A program made the position numbers and the translations under genes. DNA of 64,000 bases, from assembly GCA_021234155.1 (NCBI GenBank), contig JAJEKV010000003.1, positions 13,013,819 through 13,077,818 on the forward strand, in the 5' to 3' direction. The notes under the pieces were generated by a model, which ran no database searches, was not told the DNA's origin, and was given only the letters and a program-made list of their open reading frames with translations. The DNA is from Isoetes taiwanensis (taxonomy: Eukaryota; Streptophyta; Lycopodiopsida; Isoetales; Isoetaceae). Every line of letters begins with the position of its first letter. The first letter of the stretch is position 1. Of this stretch, positions 35,155 to 44,627 are shown piece by piece.

Positions 35155-38100
35155 CGGAAGAAGTGGAGGATACAAACGTTCCTACATATGATGATACTTG
35201 TGTTGATTATGTACATGACATCCAAAATCAGCACATGCGGGACTCGATGGAAGCGGTACATTCTTTTTATGTGCGCGTTTTTTTAAGCAATTTTATGTAG
35301 TGCTTAATTTATTTCATATGTAGTGCTTCATTCTCAGTATTGTTTACTATTTGCAGAATATGAAACACAGATAGAAGCAGGTACATTCTTTCATGTGCAG
35401 TTTTTTTTAAGCAATCTGTTTTATGTAGTGCTTAATTTATTTCATATGTAGTGCTTCATTCTCAGTATTGTTTACTATTTGCAGAATATGAAACACAGAT
35501 AGAAGATAGTTTGTTACTCTGGGGAAAATCGGTCTGAAAAAAAGAGAAGGCGCCAGAGAGCAAGGGAAGCGAATTGAAGGAAGAGGACAAAGAATTTGAA
35601 GAGAATGTTTTCAGTAAGAGAAGAAAACAACAACTGTCGAGGTTGATTGCAGACCATGCTAATGAGGTATGTCATAAAGTTTCAAAGAATGAGAGGAAAG
35701 AAGTTCTTCAAGGTGCTGCTAAGTTGCTGCCAGAATTTGAAATGTTAAAATTGAAAGAAGTAGACACAATGAGAAAGATAGTTAACAACCTCAAGAATTC
35801 TCTTGCAAACCATAAGCATGCCAGATCTACTGATGTACTTACAGCAAGGACCTCAGCCATGGTATATGCTGTTGTCCCTGGCACTAATTGCTTGGGAACT
35901 TCCAAGTGCCTAAACTTGAATAGAAGATATGTGACAACAGCAGTTCAGAGGAGAAAAACAGCAGAAATTGGTGATGGCCCATGGTCAATGTTCAAAAAGA
36001 AAACCAGATCTGATAAACTAAGCGGCTTGCAGAAATTAGTAATTGATTTTTGGACTCATCAGACCCGAGTGTCACCATGCAAGAAACATGTTATTAAGAT
36101 TAGGCTTGGCAAAGGAAAGAAGATAATGCATGCTCTACACTTCTTGGAAGAAACCGAGGTTGGTTTTTTTCTTTTAAGTTTATAATTCATTTGTTTACAA
36201 TACTAATGTACTTGTTACTTTTAATGCAGTGTTCTTTTTATGCTAGTTTTCGAAAAGAATATCCAAAATTCGAAGTTTCATTCTCAGCTTTTCGTGCACT
36301 GAAACCTCCATTTGTTCGAAAAGTAAAGGACAGGGAGACTTGTTGTTGTGTGTATCATATGAGACTAGATTATGTTAGACAAGCACTAAACAAGATTAGG
36401 TTGGATACAAAGATTCATGGTGCTGATTGTAGTTGTACTTGTTACATTTGTGGTCTTTGGAGCAAAGTGTGAAGCTAATACTAAGACCTACAAATCTTCA
36501 AGTGATTTGTGGAGGTCAATTGTATGTTCCAAGGACATTGCAGATGAGTGGTATACTCATAATTGCATGTTGTTGAAATGCACTGCTTGTGGCCCATCTA
36601 AGTTACCTTTGTGTCCAAAAGAATTAAGCAAGGCTGCAGGGCATTTAGTAGATTGAAAAACTTTTGATAGGGTGGGTGATGTACATTTCCTTTCTGATTT
36701 TGTGATTTATTAAACTAATCATTGCTTTGCTTTTAGGTTTATGAATCAGCAAAAGACCCTGATGGCAAAGGTGGGACAAAGGTGGTTCCAAAGCCTGTTA
36801 TGAAGCTGGTATACAAGACGAATTCAACAGCAGATGTGATGTCATATGCTAAAAATATTTTAACTGAATTCATTCCTCATAATTATGAGGCTAGATGGCA
36901 GGCAAAACAATTCAGAGATTGTTTAGGCACTTTCCCATAAAACACAGTGGTATCTGTCATTGATTTCGCTGAAAACTATACCTTCAAGATACAACAAGAA
37001 ATCCAAAGCTTACATTGGAGAAATGACCAATGCACAATACTTGTGCACATCACTTATAGGCATGCAACTGCAAAAGAGGTGGAGGAGAATTCATTATGCA
37101 AAGGTGATAGGAATATCATCAAGGAGACACACTTTTACATTTCGGATGATAGGGAGCATGACACCTTGTTTGTCCAGCACTGTCTTAACAAGCATGCTGA
37201 TTACTTGGCCAACAAGGAAGTCAAATACAACAACCATATAATGTAGTCAGATGGCTGCTCATCTCAGTTCAAGGGTGCAAGAAATTTCTATTTTCTTGGT
37301 AGATTTTATAAGGTATCGGGCATTCCAATTCAATTGGAACTACTTTGCATCATATCATGGAAAAGGTAAATTCCAATGTCTCATTAAAGGCTGGAATCAA
37401 AAACATTAAAGATAGTTGTTTGTTACCTTACAGGGGAGCATGATGGGGCAGGGGCTGTTCTGAAGAGAGCACTCACCCATGAAATGTTGAAAAGAAATTC
37501 CAAACCTTTAAGAAATGCCCGAGACATTGTTCAATTCTGCACGGAGCACTTCAAAGATTCTGACAAACATAGGTACGCATATTTTAATGAAGGCTGCCGT
37601 ACCGGTCTTCTTTGCATACCCGATCTTTAACCGTGGTAAACATTACTAATTGTAACAAATTATTAATTGTTTTTAGGTACTTTTGGGAGATAAAGATTGA
37701 TGAAGTAAATGCGAGTTGAGCGGTTTGGTACGTGCTACTTTATCGGTCTAGTAAATTCCATAGCATCAGGCCAGTAAACTCCAAGGATGCTACTCAAGTT
37801 GCACATATGAATTACTCGTGCTTTTGTCATGATTGTTGGTTGGGTAAGTACAGTAAGTGCATAAACAAAGATAGAATAGGTACCTGGACTTTTTCAGAAT
37901 TAAGACCAGGGATTCAAGATGATACTGCACTTGTGGATGGGCCAGTCTATGAGGGGAATGCTGAGTGGAAATCAGATATTATTGATGTAGGGGAGAACTT
38001 TGCAGTGGTTGCTCCAACAGATAACAAAGAGAAGGTTTACTTCTACATCTTAAAGTGCACTGTACCTAAGCATGTTGTAGAGAAGGCCTACAAAGACCCA

Positions 38101-38313
38101 TGGGGCCAAAAATTTGGGAGGAGGGAAGTCGTTGTGACAGGCAAGTTTTATAAACTGGTAGGAGACAACAAATATGAGCTGCTTGAATATGAGCCAGACT
38201 ACAGTGTTTATAGCCACCTGGTTGTGTCATGCAATTTTGAAATGAAAGATGTGGGATGTAATATGTTTGAATTGGAAGCTGATGTCCATGAAAACATACT
38301 TGAAAGTTCTTGA
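35155..38313 (+). pseudogene. DDE-type transposase, multi-exon, inactivated
   Basis: Exon-like blocks in order: about 35158-35257 (acidic, ends at a GT), a duplicated AATATGAAACACAG exon edge, 35560-36160 (basic, SKRRKQQLSRLIADHANEVC), 36229-36660 (Cys-rich: CSCTCYICGLW, LKCTACG), about 36738-36940, then 36941-37246 (VVSVIDFAENYTFKIQQEIQ, first catalytic Asp), 37247 on (SDGCSSQFKGARNFYFLGRF, second Asp), then FASYHGK spliced across an intron to GEHDGAGAVLKRAL, and 37732-38313. This D...SDG..SQFK...HGKG..DG.G...KR layout is that of a eukaryotic DDE transposase. Breaks seen: TAA in place of a residue before NTVVSVID, TAG where Trp is usual before SDG, a frameshift after the SDG block, and another near 35540. 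It transposes nothing now. Confidence 0.72.
35281..35506 (+). repeat. Tandem duplication of an intron-exon edge (~124 bp)
   Basis: TTATGTAGTGCTTAATTTAT through ATTTGCAGAATATGAAACAC occurs at 35292-35385 and 35420-35505. Each copy contains a complete splice acceptor, so the transposase gene gained a second possible 3' splice site. Confidence 0.85.
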
Positions 38314-38768
38314 CTTGCTCACATATATTAGCACAATGTGATGTTGCCCGGCAGCGGCAATCCAGCGGATCAAAACAACGGGTAAGTCAACGGACAAGTC
38401 AGCGGGGAAAGTCAACGCACAAGTCAGCGAGACAAGGTGGCGGCGGCAAATTAGTAGCCAAGTCGGCCAGGCAAGGTGGCAGCCATGTCAACGACCAAGT
38501 CGTGAGTAAGTCAACGACAAGTCGGCCAGACAAAGTGGCGGGCAAATCAAGAGCCAAGTCGGCGAGCAAGGTGGCGGCCAAATCAACGACCAAGTCAGCA
38601 GACAAGTCAGCGAGACAAGTCGGCCAGAACAAGGTGGCAGGCAAATCAGTAGCCAAGTCAGCAGGCAAGGTGGCAGCCAAGTCAACAGCCAAGTCATCAG
38701 GCAATATGGCAGCCAAGTCAACAGCTAAATCATCCAAGTCTAAAATTACCAAAAGATTAGACAAGTGA
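38310..38768 (+). other. Lys/Ser/Ala-repeat basic tail of the transposase gene
   Basis: From about 38390 a frame encodes some 20 short repeats of the type AKSAxK, GKVAAKSTAKS and ARQGG, ending ITKRLDK then TGA. It resembles histone H1-like tails by composition only. It overlaps the end of the preceding frame by a few bases, so it is probably the transposase C-terminus after a frameshift (HENIL then the CDVARQRQ segment). The coding repeat itself is a degenerate 12-36 nt minisatellite, CAAGTCAGC-like. It is a plausible DNA-binding extension. Confidence 0.55.
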
Positions 38769-38854
38769 CCAACTCACATAACAATAAAAACATACAATTG
38801 ACAATTTCATTCCAACCATCCCTCGACAATTTAAACTTGTAAATGCCAAGAACA

Positions 38855-39190
38855 AAATAAAACCATTGGTTAATGCAAATGGGTTTGGTTAATTCTTCCC
38901 ATGTTCCAAACCATTCAATGAAAACCATTGGTTAATGCAAATGGGTTTGGTTAATGCAAACTATTGGTTAATATCATTGGTTAATATCATTGGTTAATCA
39001 AAATAAAACCATTGGTTAATATCATTGGTTCATCAAAATAAAACCATTGGTTAATGCAAATGGGTTTGGTTAATGCAAATGGGTTAATATCATTGGTTAA
39101 TATCATTGGTTAATCAAAATAAAACCATTGGTTAATATCATTGGTTAATCAAAATAAAACCATTGGTTAATGCAAATGGGTTTGGTTAAT
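38855..39190 (+). repeat. ACCATTGGTTAAT minisatellite
   Basis: Units of AAAACCATTGGTTAAT, ATATCATTGGTTAAT and TGCAAATGGGTTTGGTTAAT alternate about 20 times in higher-order blocks (for instance TTAATCAAAATAAAACC repeated). It separates the transposon's two convergent genes. Confidence 0.9.
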
Positions 39191-39514
39191 TATGGTTATC
39201 TAAATCTAATCTAATTCTATGATTATCCACTTCAAGCAACCATTAGTTAATTTTAATGGTTAAATTTAATGGTTAAAATTCAATGGTATCAAAATCGATC
39301 CAATGGTCTTAAATTTAATTCTCAGCCTAATCATCTCACATAACATCAACAAGGTGGATATATAAATATATTGATTTCAGTAACCCATATACAAAATTGA
39401 ACCAAGTACAAAATTGGAGGATGCTTAGCAGACAAAATTTCAATAACTTAAATCACTTCATAGGTATGATAGCATATTAGAAGATTAGAAGTTCTCACAG
39501 TCAGAAGATACAAC

Positions 39515-41461
39515 TTAATTTTTTTCTTTTTTAAACGTTTGCAGCATATATGACTCTGCAAGAGTCAATCCATTTTCCTCCTCGTTGTCTGGAGAAGAAA
39601 TAACATCTTCCTTTTGGACAATGTCGTTGCTTTTAACTGATATAAAAAAGAAAACACATCAGAAAACATAATCAAACAATAATAGGACGATATTGGAATC
39701 AGCAACCACACATTCTCTCACTTACCAATGTTCAACATTTCAGCACCAGCATCATGAACATTAGCTCCATCATGAACATCAGCAACATGAACATCAGCAC
39801 CAGGCAAATCCTTCATCAGGTTTCTTGGCATAATTGTTGGCTCCCCCAACTCTTTAAGGTCTGCTGCTACTGAAACAACTTTAAAGAGAAAGATTTAAAG
39901 TCAGCAGCCTAACTATCTAAGTAATGAAGGTCAAACATACAATACCTTTGGATTTGCTCTTTGAGTGGATCGCCAAAAGCTTCTTCACCTTCATCGACAC
40001 ATAGTCCATCCATTAAGAATTGCATGTTGATGTCTTTCCAAAGTGAAAAAGAACAAACAAGATCAACATAATATGAAACAAGAATAGCATCACAATATGA
40101 AACATCTCAAACTGACTGCTAAAAACACTCACCTTTATTTACTAGATGTTTGGAGACTTTGGGCTCTGCTTAGCTTCATCTGCATCTGTCATAGTCAGTT
40201 AGAATCCAGCACTCAATAAGCACAAACTCAATAAGCACAAACTTACTCTCAAGTATTTTTTTTCTTGCACTCCTCGTCATGCATTTCTTCATTGTCCTCT
40301 CAGGCACACTGTCATGTCCAGAGCTGCTACCTTCTTCATCAATTACAAATTTTCTTTTTTGGATCTTACCACTCTTGGGTTCATCCGTTTCTGTTTCTTC
40401 CCCAGACTCTTGCTCATCATGGCTACCATCATCCTCATGAGCACTTGTCTGATCACTCATAAGCCCAAGCTCAACCAAAAGTGCAGAAGGCACTGATTCA
40501 TCACAGCCTGCACCTCAACACTGCATGCTATCCAGCACAGACGAAAAGTAAGCTAAGTGCCACTTATGGCTGCACTTCAGCTGAACATGCATGGTGTATT
40601 CATCACTAAAATCAAGGCCACACAAGACACAAGCTTCAGAAGTAGAAGATAGAGGAAAGTTATAAATACCCATGTTGATGTTGATGACCTGAAATTTCTT
40701 ATTATTCTGTAGCACAGAAATTTGAGTTGCTTTTGAATGCCACTTTTCAATACTTACATCAAATGCTGCTATATCTCGTTTCAGTATTGAAACCTCATCA
40801 ACCAAAGAGTTGTACTTGCCCTTATCCATGCTCAACAGAGTCTGCTGGAGAAGACCCTTTAACAAGTCCTCCTCTGTCTTCAAAATTGCAGCTGTCTTCT
40901 GATATTCAGCATCATCTGCAAAATCTCGTTTCAAGTCACATCTGAATTTGTATTTCTCTGCAGCGAGAATACGCTGTCACATTTGCACACAACTTCGAAG
41001 CGGCCGGTACTGCCTTCCATCCTCGGCATCTCTTCTTCAACTTTGATTAGCCTTGTTCCACGACCTCACCCTTCATTTCCACGAGCTTTCTTGCCCGCCC
41101 ATCACAATCAATGTTCTTCTCAAAAGTATTGTGGGGTTTTTCCTTGACCTTTTCTTCACGGAATCCTTATAATGAAGTCTGCGGCAAAAGAAGCCCGGTT
41201 CACTAAAACTCCTTTGGGTTTGCAAGAGCCTTGTTGGTGTCTTTGCCATCGCGAAAGCTCTTGCAAATTGAGTTCGAAGTTCAACTTGAGTTCAACTTTC
41301 CGAACCGTGATTAACCGACTTCTTCGGTATACCTTGTTAATCAAATCATCCAATTCAGCCCTGAAACCTGGTTGGACGTCCTTGATCTTCATTTTCCCAC
41401 ATTCAAGGGGACACTTCCAAACCTGTAACCATTCCGTTTCCGAAACATCTTCCGGCTTCAA
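39515..41461 (-). pseudogene. Transposon accessory gene, acidic with Cys/His cluster
   Basis: A minus-strand spliced gene converging on the transposase. From 5' to 3': 41461-41156 (MKPEDVSETEWLQVWKCPLE, later SRWQRHQQGSCKPKGVLVNR); 40934-40515 (coiled-coil-prone helices, then CVLCGLDFSDEYTMHVQLKC and SHKWHLAYF, a Cys/His zinc-binding-like cluster); 40493-40176 (very acidic, EESGEETETDEPKSG-like, with basic KIQKRKF); smaller exons at about 39880-39730 (acidic, bounded by AG and GTAAGT) and about 39635-39515 ending in TAA. Frame breaks between the first two blocks suggest decay. Role unknown; second genes in TIR elements often bind ends or partner the transposase. Confidence 0.5.
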
Positions 41462-41469
41462 CTAATTGG

Positions 41470-41951
41470 GCTTCTTTCCCACCGAAGGCAGACCACGGCA
41501 AGTAGCGAATTCACGCTCTGTCCCTAGCAACCGCAACAATCGCAAATAAAATGTAAAAGCTTTAAATTCAATCTGTAATAACTTCGAGGCGAAAAACCTC
41601 AATATTGTTACTGTTTCTAAGCGGCTCCATCGGCTGAATTAGACGGGCGAAAAAGAGCTTGAAGAGCGAAAAAAGAGCTTGAAAGGGCGCCTTTATTCGC
41701 CCGAGAGCCAAAGAGCTTGAAGTTTCGAAAAATTTGGGAAGCTTGGGAGGAATCCGACCCCAAATCATTTGGCGCGCATTCCGGAGCTCGTAAGCCCCCT
41801 TCATCATGACCGTCGCCAGACTTCATTACGCCCATCGCCAGACTTTATTACACCCGTACGGCCTGTCTCGTGAAAAAAAGCAGCTCTGAGATAAGGTGCT
41901 TACGATGTGCTGAGATTTCGCTTTTTTGTACACCACCAATAAAAAATGACC
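41470..41951. other. Right subterminal region of the transposon
   Basis: Non-coding and CpG-rich, with a short tandem repeat (CGTCGCCAGACTTCATTACG / CCATCGCCAGACTTTATTAC, about 41810-41850) next to the terminal repeat. Subterminal repeats like this often bind transposase. Confidence 0.45.
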
Positions 41952-41957
41952 CCTAAG
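41952..41957. repeat. Target-site duplication, right (CCTAAG)
   Basis: Second copy of the 6-bp duplication flanking the 34555-41951 element. Confidence 0.75.
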
Positions 41958-42442
41958 CTTGTTCCTAGTTGGAGACAAGCTGAGAGAGATGCAGCCAAGG
42001 AGACAGATAAGCTTGGGAATAAGCGGAAGCCGAAGGAAGGGGAGCCTAGTATTAGATATGGTGGCCCTGAGAAGATAAAGGGTGCTCCTCCTGGCACTCA
42101 GGCTTTGAGGGAGATTAGGTACCGGGCGGGCACGCGCACCCGACCTCGATTCCCAAGCTTGCCTTCGCGAGAATGGTCAGGTACGAGATGCAGGCCATTA
42201 TTGACAGGAGGAAGGAATCAAGGAGGAAGAGGAGGGACAGAGCACCAGACTTCGTCCCGATGGTGGAGGAGGAGGTGAATAGAATCCAAGCAGAGGCCTT
42301 GGATATACTGCAAGAGGCAGCAGAGGCTCATCTAATTAGCCTCTTTGAGGACAGTATCCGCTGTTGTGTGCATAAAGGACGTGTTACTGTGCAGGACAGG
42401 GATTATGCCTTAGCTAGATACTTCCGTGGATGCAACCCTTAG
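41952..42442 (+). pseudogene. Divergent histone H3-like gene, main part
   Basis: After the transposon the frame resumes with a Lys-rich tail and then H3 landmarks: PPGTQALREIR (H3 PGTVALREIR, alpha-N), KLAFARMVRYEMQ (H3 KLPFQRLVREIAQ, alpha-1), LDILQEAAEAHLISLFEDS (H3 VMALQEASEAYLVALFEDT, alpha-2), and RVTVQDRDYALARYFRG (H3 RVTIMPKDIQLARRIRG, loop 2/alpha-3). Between alpha-1 and alpha-2 it has about 23 extra residues, very basic then acidic (RRKESRRKRRDRAPDF, then EEEVNRIQ), unlike canonical H3 or plant CENH3. The alpha-N and alpha-1 blocks lie in different frames, so a 1-nt shift sits near 42135-42150. With the stop in the tail and the transposon insertion, it is dead. Origin (viral histone, H3 variant or CENH3 relative) is open. 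Confidence 0.8.
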
Positions 42443-42571
42443 CATCCTTTTGTAACCCTTTTTTGGTTATTAATATATGAGTGTTTTAATATTTATCGTA
42501 ATGAGTGTTTTATATTTATTTGTAATTATTTGCTATTCTATTTATTGCGGCTGTGTATTTATCTACTAGTG

Positions 42572-42827
42572 TTGACCGTGGGCACGGTGCGAAAATGACT
42601 ATTCCACATTCTGTGGGAAGGTCTATTTCGCACCGTGGGCACGGTGCGAAAATGACTATTCCACATTCTGTGGGAAGGTCTATTTCGCACCGTCGCCACG
42701 GTGCGAAAATGACTATTCCACATTCTGCGGGAAGGTCTATTTCGCACCGTGGCCACGGTACGAAAATAGTAGTTCCAAATTTTTTGGAGGGCGCAATTTC
42801 GCACCATGACTACGGTGCGAAGCATCG
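42572..42827. repeat. 57-nt palindrome array C (5 units)
   Basis: Core starts at 42572, 42629, 42686, 42743 and 42800, every step exactly 57 nt. Loops vary (GGGC, GGGC, CGCC, GGCC, GACT) while the stems stay complementary. Spacers in the first three units are almost identical (AAATGACTATTCCACATTCT, then GTGGGAAGGTC) and unlike those of array A. It starts 130 bp after the H3-like stop codon. Confidence 0.96.
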
Positions 42828-43035
42828 CTCGCTCCACACCTGCTAAGAGAATGCTTGAACCCGAATTTAGAATCTACATGTAAGGAAAATGACCAAGAGC
42901 TTTTCAAATTGAAAACGTGCGGTAAATAGACGGATCACATGTATCACTTATGGTTACATACTTATAACTCATATAAGAGGCATAGCATATACTTAGAACT
43001 CATATAAGAGGCATAGCATACCTGAATGCAGAAGT

Positions 43036-43320
43036 TCATTCGCAATCGGGATCATCATGAGCAGGTAGTTGAGTGATGCGATTAATCTCATAGACGCGAC
43101 GCTCTGGAACCCTCCAAAGGTGGATAACAACACGATAAAACCCGTTGGAAGAACGATTTTGACCCTCTGCTACTCCTTCCAGCCAGGGATCAAGGGGGAT
43201 ACCCCTCTGAGAACATCTATAAAGATCATTATATGTCATAGTGCAAGTAATGGAGTCCATATCTTCGGGACGAGGAGGCAAGGTAGACCCCCTGTAATAA
43301 GAATAACCAGGCCGTGACAT
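43036..43320 (-). CDS. Hypothetical protein, island gene 5 (94 aa)
   Basis: Minus-strand frame starting MSRPGYSYYRGSTLPPRPED and ending AHDDPDCE; the start at 43320 is preferred over upstream in-frame Met codons because sequence beyond it is low-complexity. Features: Tyr/Pro-rich N-terminus, SITCTMTYNDLYRCSQRGIP, then RVVIHLWRVPERRVYEINRI, a beta-strand-like segment. Two Cys in the middle and one near the end. Family not recognised. It lies between arrays C and D in antisense to its neighbours. Confidence 0.4.
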   Translation of the reverse strand: MSRPGYSYYRGSTLPPRPEDMDSITCTMTYNDLYRCSQRGIPLDPWLEGVAEGQNRSSNGFYRVVIHLWRVPERRVYEINRITQLPAHDDPDCE

Positions 43321-43499
43321 AGCAAATGGATGCCTTCTGCATTGAATGGAGCTGTACTTATATCGAACAAAATTATTGACATGTACTGTAGCAGCATTAT
43401 TGGTTATACATACGAGCATAATGTACAAAATACACATGTAAATATAATGTACGTATATAGCATATATACCTGGTTTCTCTTTAAATAGACATCTATGCC

Positions 43500-43640
43500 T
43501 TCATTGTCTTTGTCTGCTTCTTGTTTGCATGCTCCTTGCCTCCCTGTCTGCTTCTTGTTGCTCCTTGCCTCACTGTCTGCTCCTTTCTTGCATGCTCCTT
43601 GCCTCCCTGTCTGCTCCACTAGTTGTTCCTTGTCTGCTCC
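43500..43640 (+). repeat. TGCTCCTTGCCTCCCTGTC minisatellite
   Basis: Four irregular copies of CTTGCATGCTCCTTGCCTCC-CTGTCTGCT, immediately upstream of island gene 6. Confidence 0.8.
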
Positions 43641-43655
43641 ACTAGTTTCTTGCAA

Positions 43656-44227
43656 ATGGTAACTTTGCAAGAACATCCTCGGCTGGCTGATCCGGAATAC
43701 ACCGCAAGCATCTTGGCGAGAATTAATACGTGCACTTTTGATGATTTTTTAGCAACTTTTGGGAGCATCGATGGCGTCATGGTCCAACCACAGAGCTTGC
43801 AAGGCAGCTGATCAACTTCATTATCGATCGCTATACTCGTCATCTCCCTCCACTGCAGGAGATCAGTTCGAGTCATGCAAGGATCACTCTAAGTGCTTTG
43901 GGACTTCTTGAACCCCCCTCAGATTTAGAAGATAGGCTAGAACAGTTGAAGGACATGTTTTTCCATGGTTTCATGGCCTACTCTCTGGATCAGTATGTGC
44001 CTCTGGTCATTCCTACTAGTGAGAATAATAGGATTTATATCCTCATTGAACTTTACAACTTCCATTACAAATCTTTTGTGGATATCGGTAAGCTCATATT
44101 CCGTTTCCTTGACTTCAACATCCTGTGGTTACTGTCTAAATTCCCCACCTGGGATACAATTCCTTGGGATACACGTGACCTATGGCTACATAGCACACGG
44201 CACATAATATGTACATATCACAGGTAA
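43656..44227 (+). pseudogene. Island gene 6, unrecognised, one frameshift
   Basis: ATG at 43656 opens MVTLQEHPRLADPEYTASIL and FDDFLATFGSIDGVM, stopping at about 43811. From about 43780 another frame reads smoothly (TELARQLINFIIDRYTRHLP, then ALGLLEPPSDLEDRLEQLKD, MFFHGFMAYSLDQYVPLVIP, ILWLLSKFPTWDTIPWDT) to TAA at 44225. A single indel near 43780-43800 would join them, giving about 190 codons. A CACAG/GTAAAG at 44222 could be a splice donor. The second half is hydrophobic and aromatic. No family recognised. It sits between array C (with gene 5) and array D. Confidence 0.45.
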
Positions 44228-44436
44228 AGATACTCCATTGGAATATGTGTATAAACTGGTATAAAGATTTTCATAGAAATTAAGTATATAAGCAAGTGAT
44301 TTCCGTATAAATAAGTAACATCCTTATATTATCATGTATTATCTTGGCAATCTTACACTTTTAGTGTAATTGAATGATTTCTTCTACCATTTTCCTTGTA
44401 TTTTCTCATGTGAATGTTCTATTTGTGGTCATATTC

Positions 44437-44627
44437 GGCACCGTGGCCACGGTGCGAAATTGCCTCAGTTACAAATTATTGAAGGGCCTATTTCCCACCG
44501 TGGCTACAATGCGAAATACGTGGATCCAGTTTAGTTACAGGCCCATCTTTCGCACCGTATCCACAGTGCGAAATCGACTCAGTTACAAATTATTGAAGGG
44601 CCTATTTCGCCACCACCAAAGGGTATA
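44437..44627. repeat. 57-nt palindrome array D (4 units)
   Basis: Core starts at 44437, 44494, 44551 and 44608, each 57 nt apart. Unit 1 is nearly perfect (CACCGTGGCCACGGTG); the others carry mismatches in one arm. Spacers alternate: units 1 and 3 share CTCAGTTACAAATTATTGAA, unit 2 differs (TGGATCCAGTTTAGTTACAG), suggesting duplication in pairs. It follows island gene 6. Confidence 0.93.

Larger units (their letters stand above)
34555..41951. mobile_element. 7.4-kb TIR DNA transposon with 6-bp TSD
   Basis: The left end reads GGTGTTTTTATTGGTGGTGT and the complement of the right end GGTCATTTTTTATTGGTGGT, both continuing GTACAA: a ~23-bp terminal inverted repeat with small differences, flanked by CCTAAG duplications. 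It carries two convergent spliced genes, a DDE-type transposase (plus, 35155-38768) and an acidic accessory gene (minus, 39515-41461), with a minisatellite between them. Subterminal 34600-35100 and 41470-41900 are CpG-rich and non-coding. A 6-bp duplication is uncommon among cut-and-paste families; I leave the superfamily open. Several stops in the transposase mean this copy is dead. Confidence 0.85.

Noticed and set aside
38399-38764. Minus-strand Leu/Asp-rich protein
   Set aside because: Shadow of the Lys/Ser/Ala repeat on the plus strand.
42553-42846. 97-codon plus-strand and 92-codon minus-strand genes in array C
   Set aside because: Both are translations of the same palindromic repeat.
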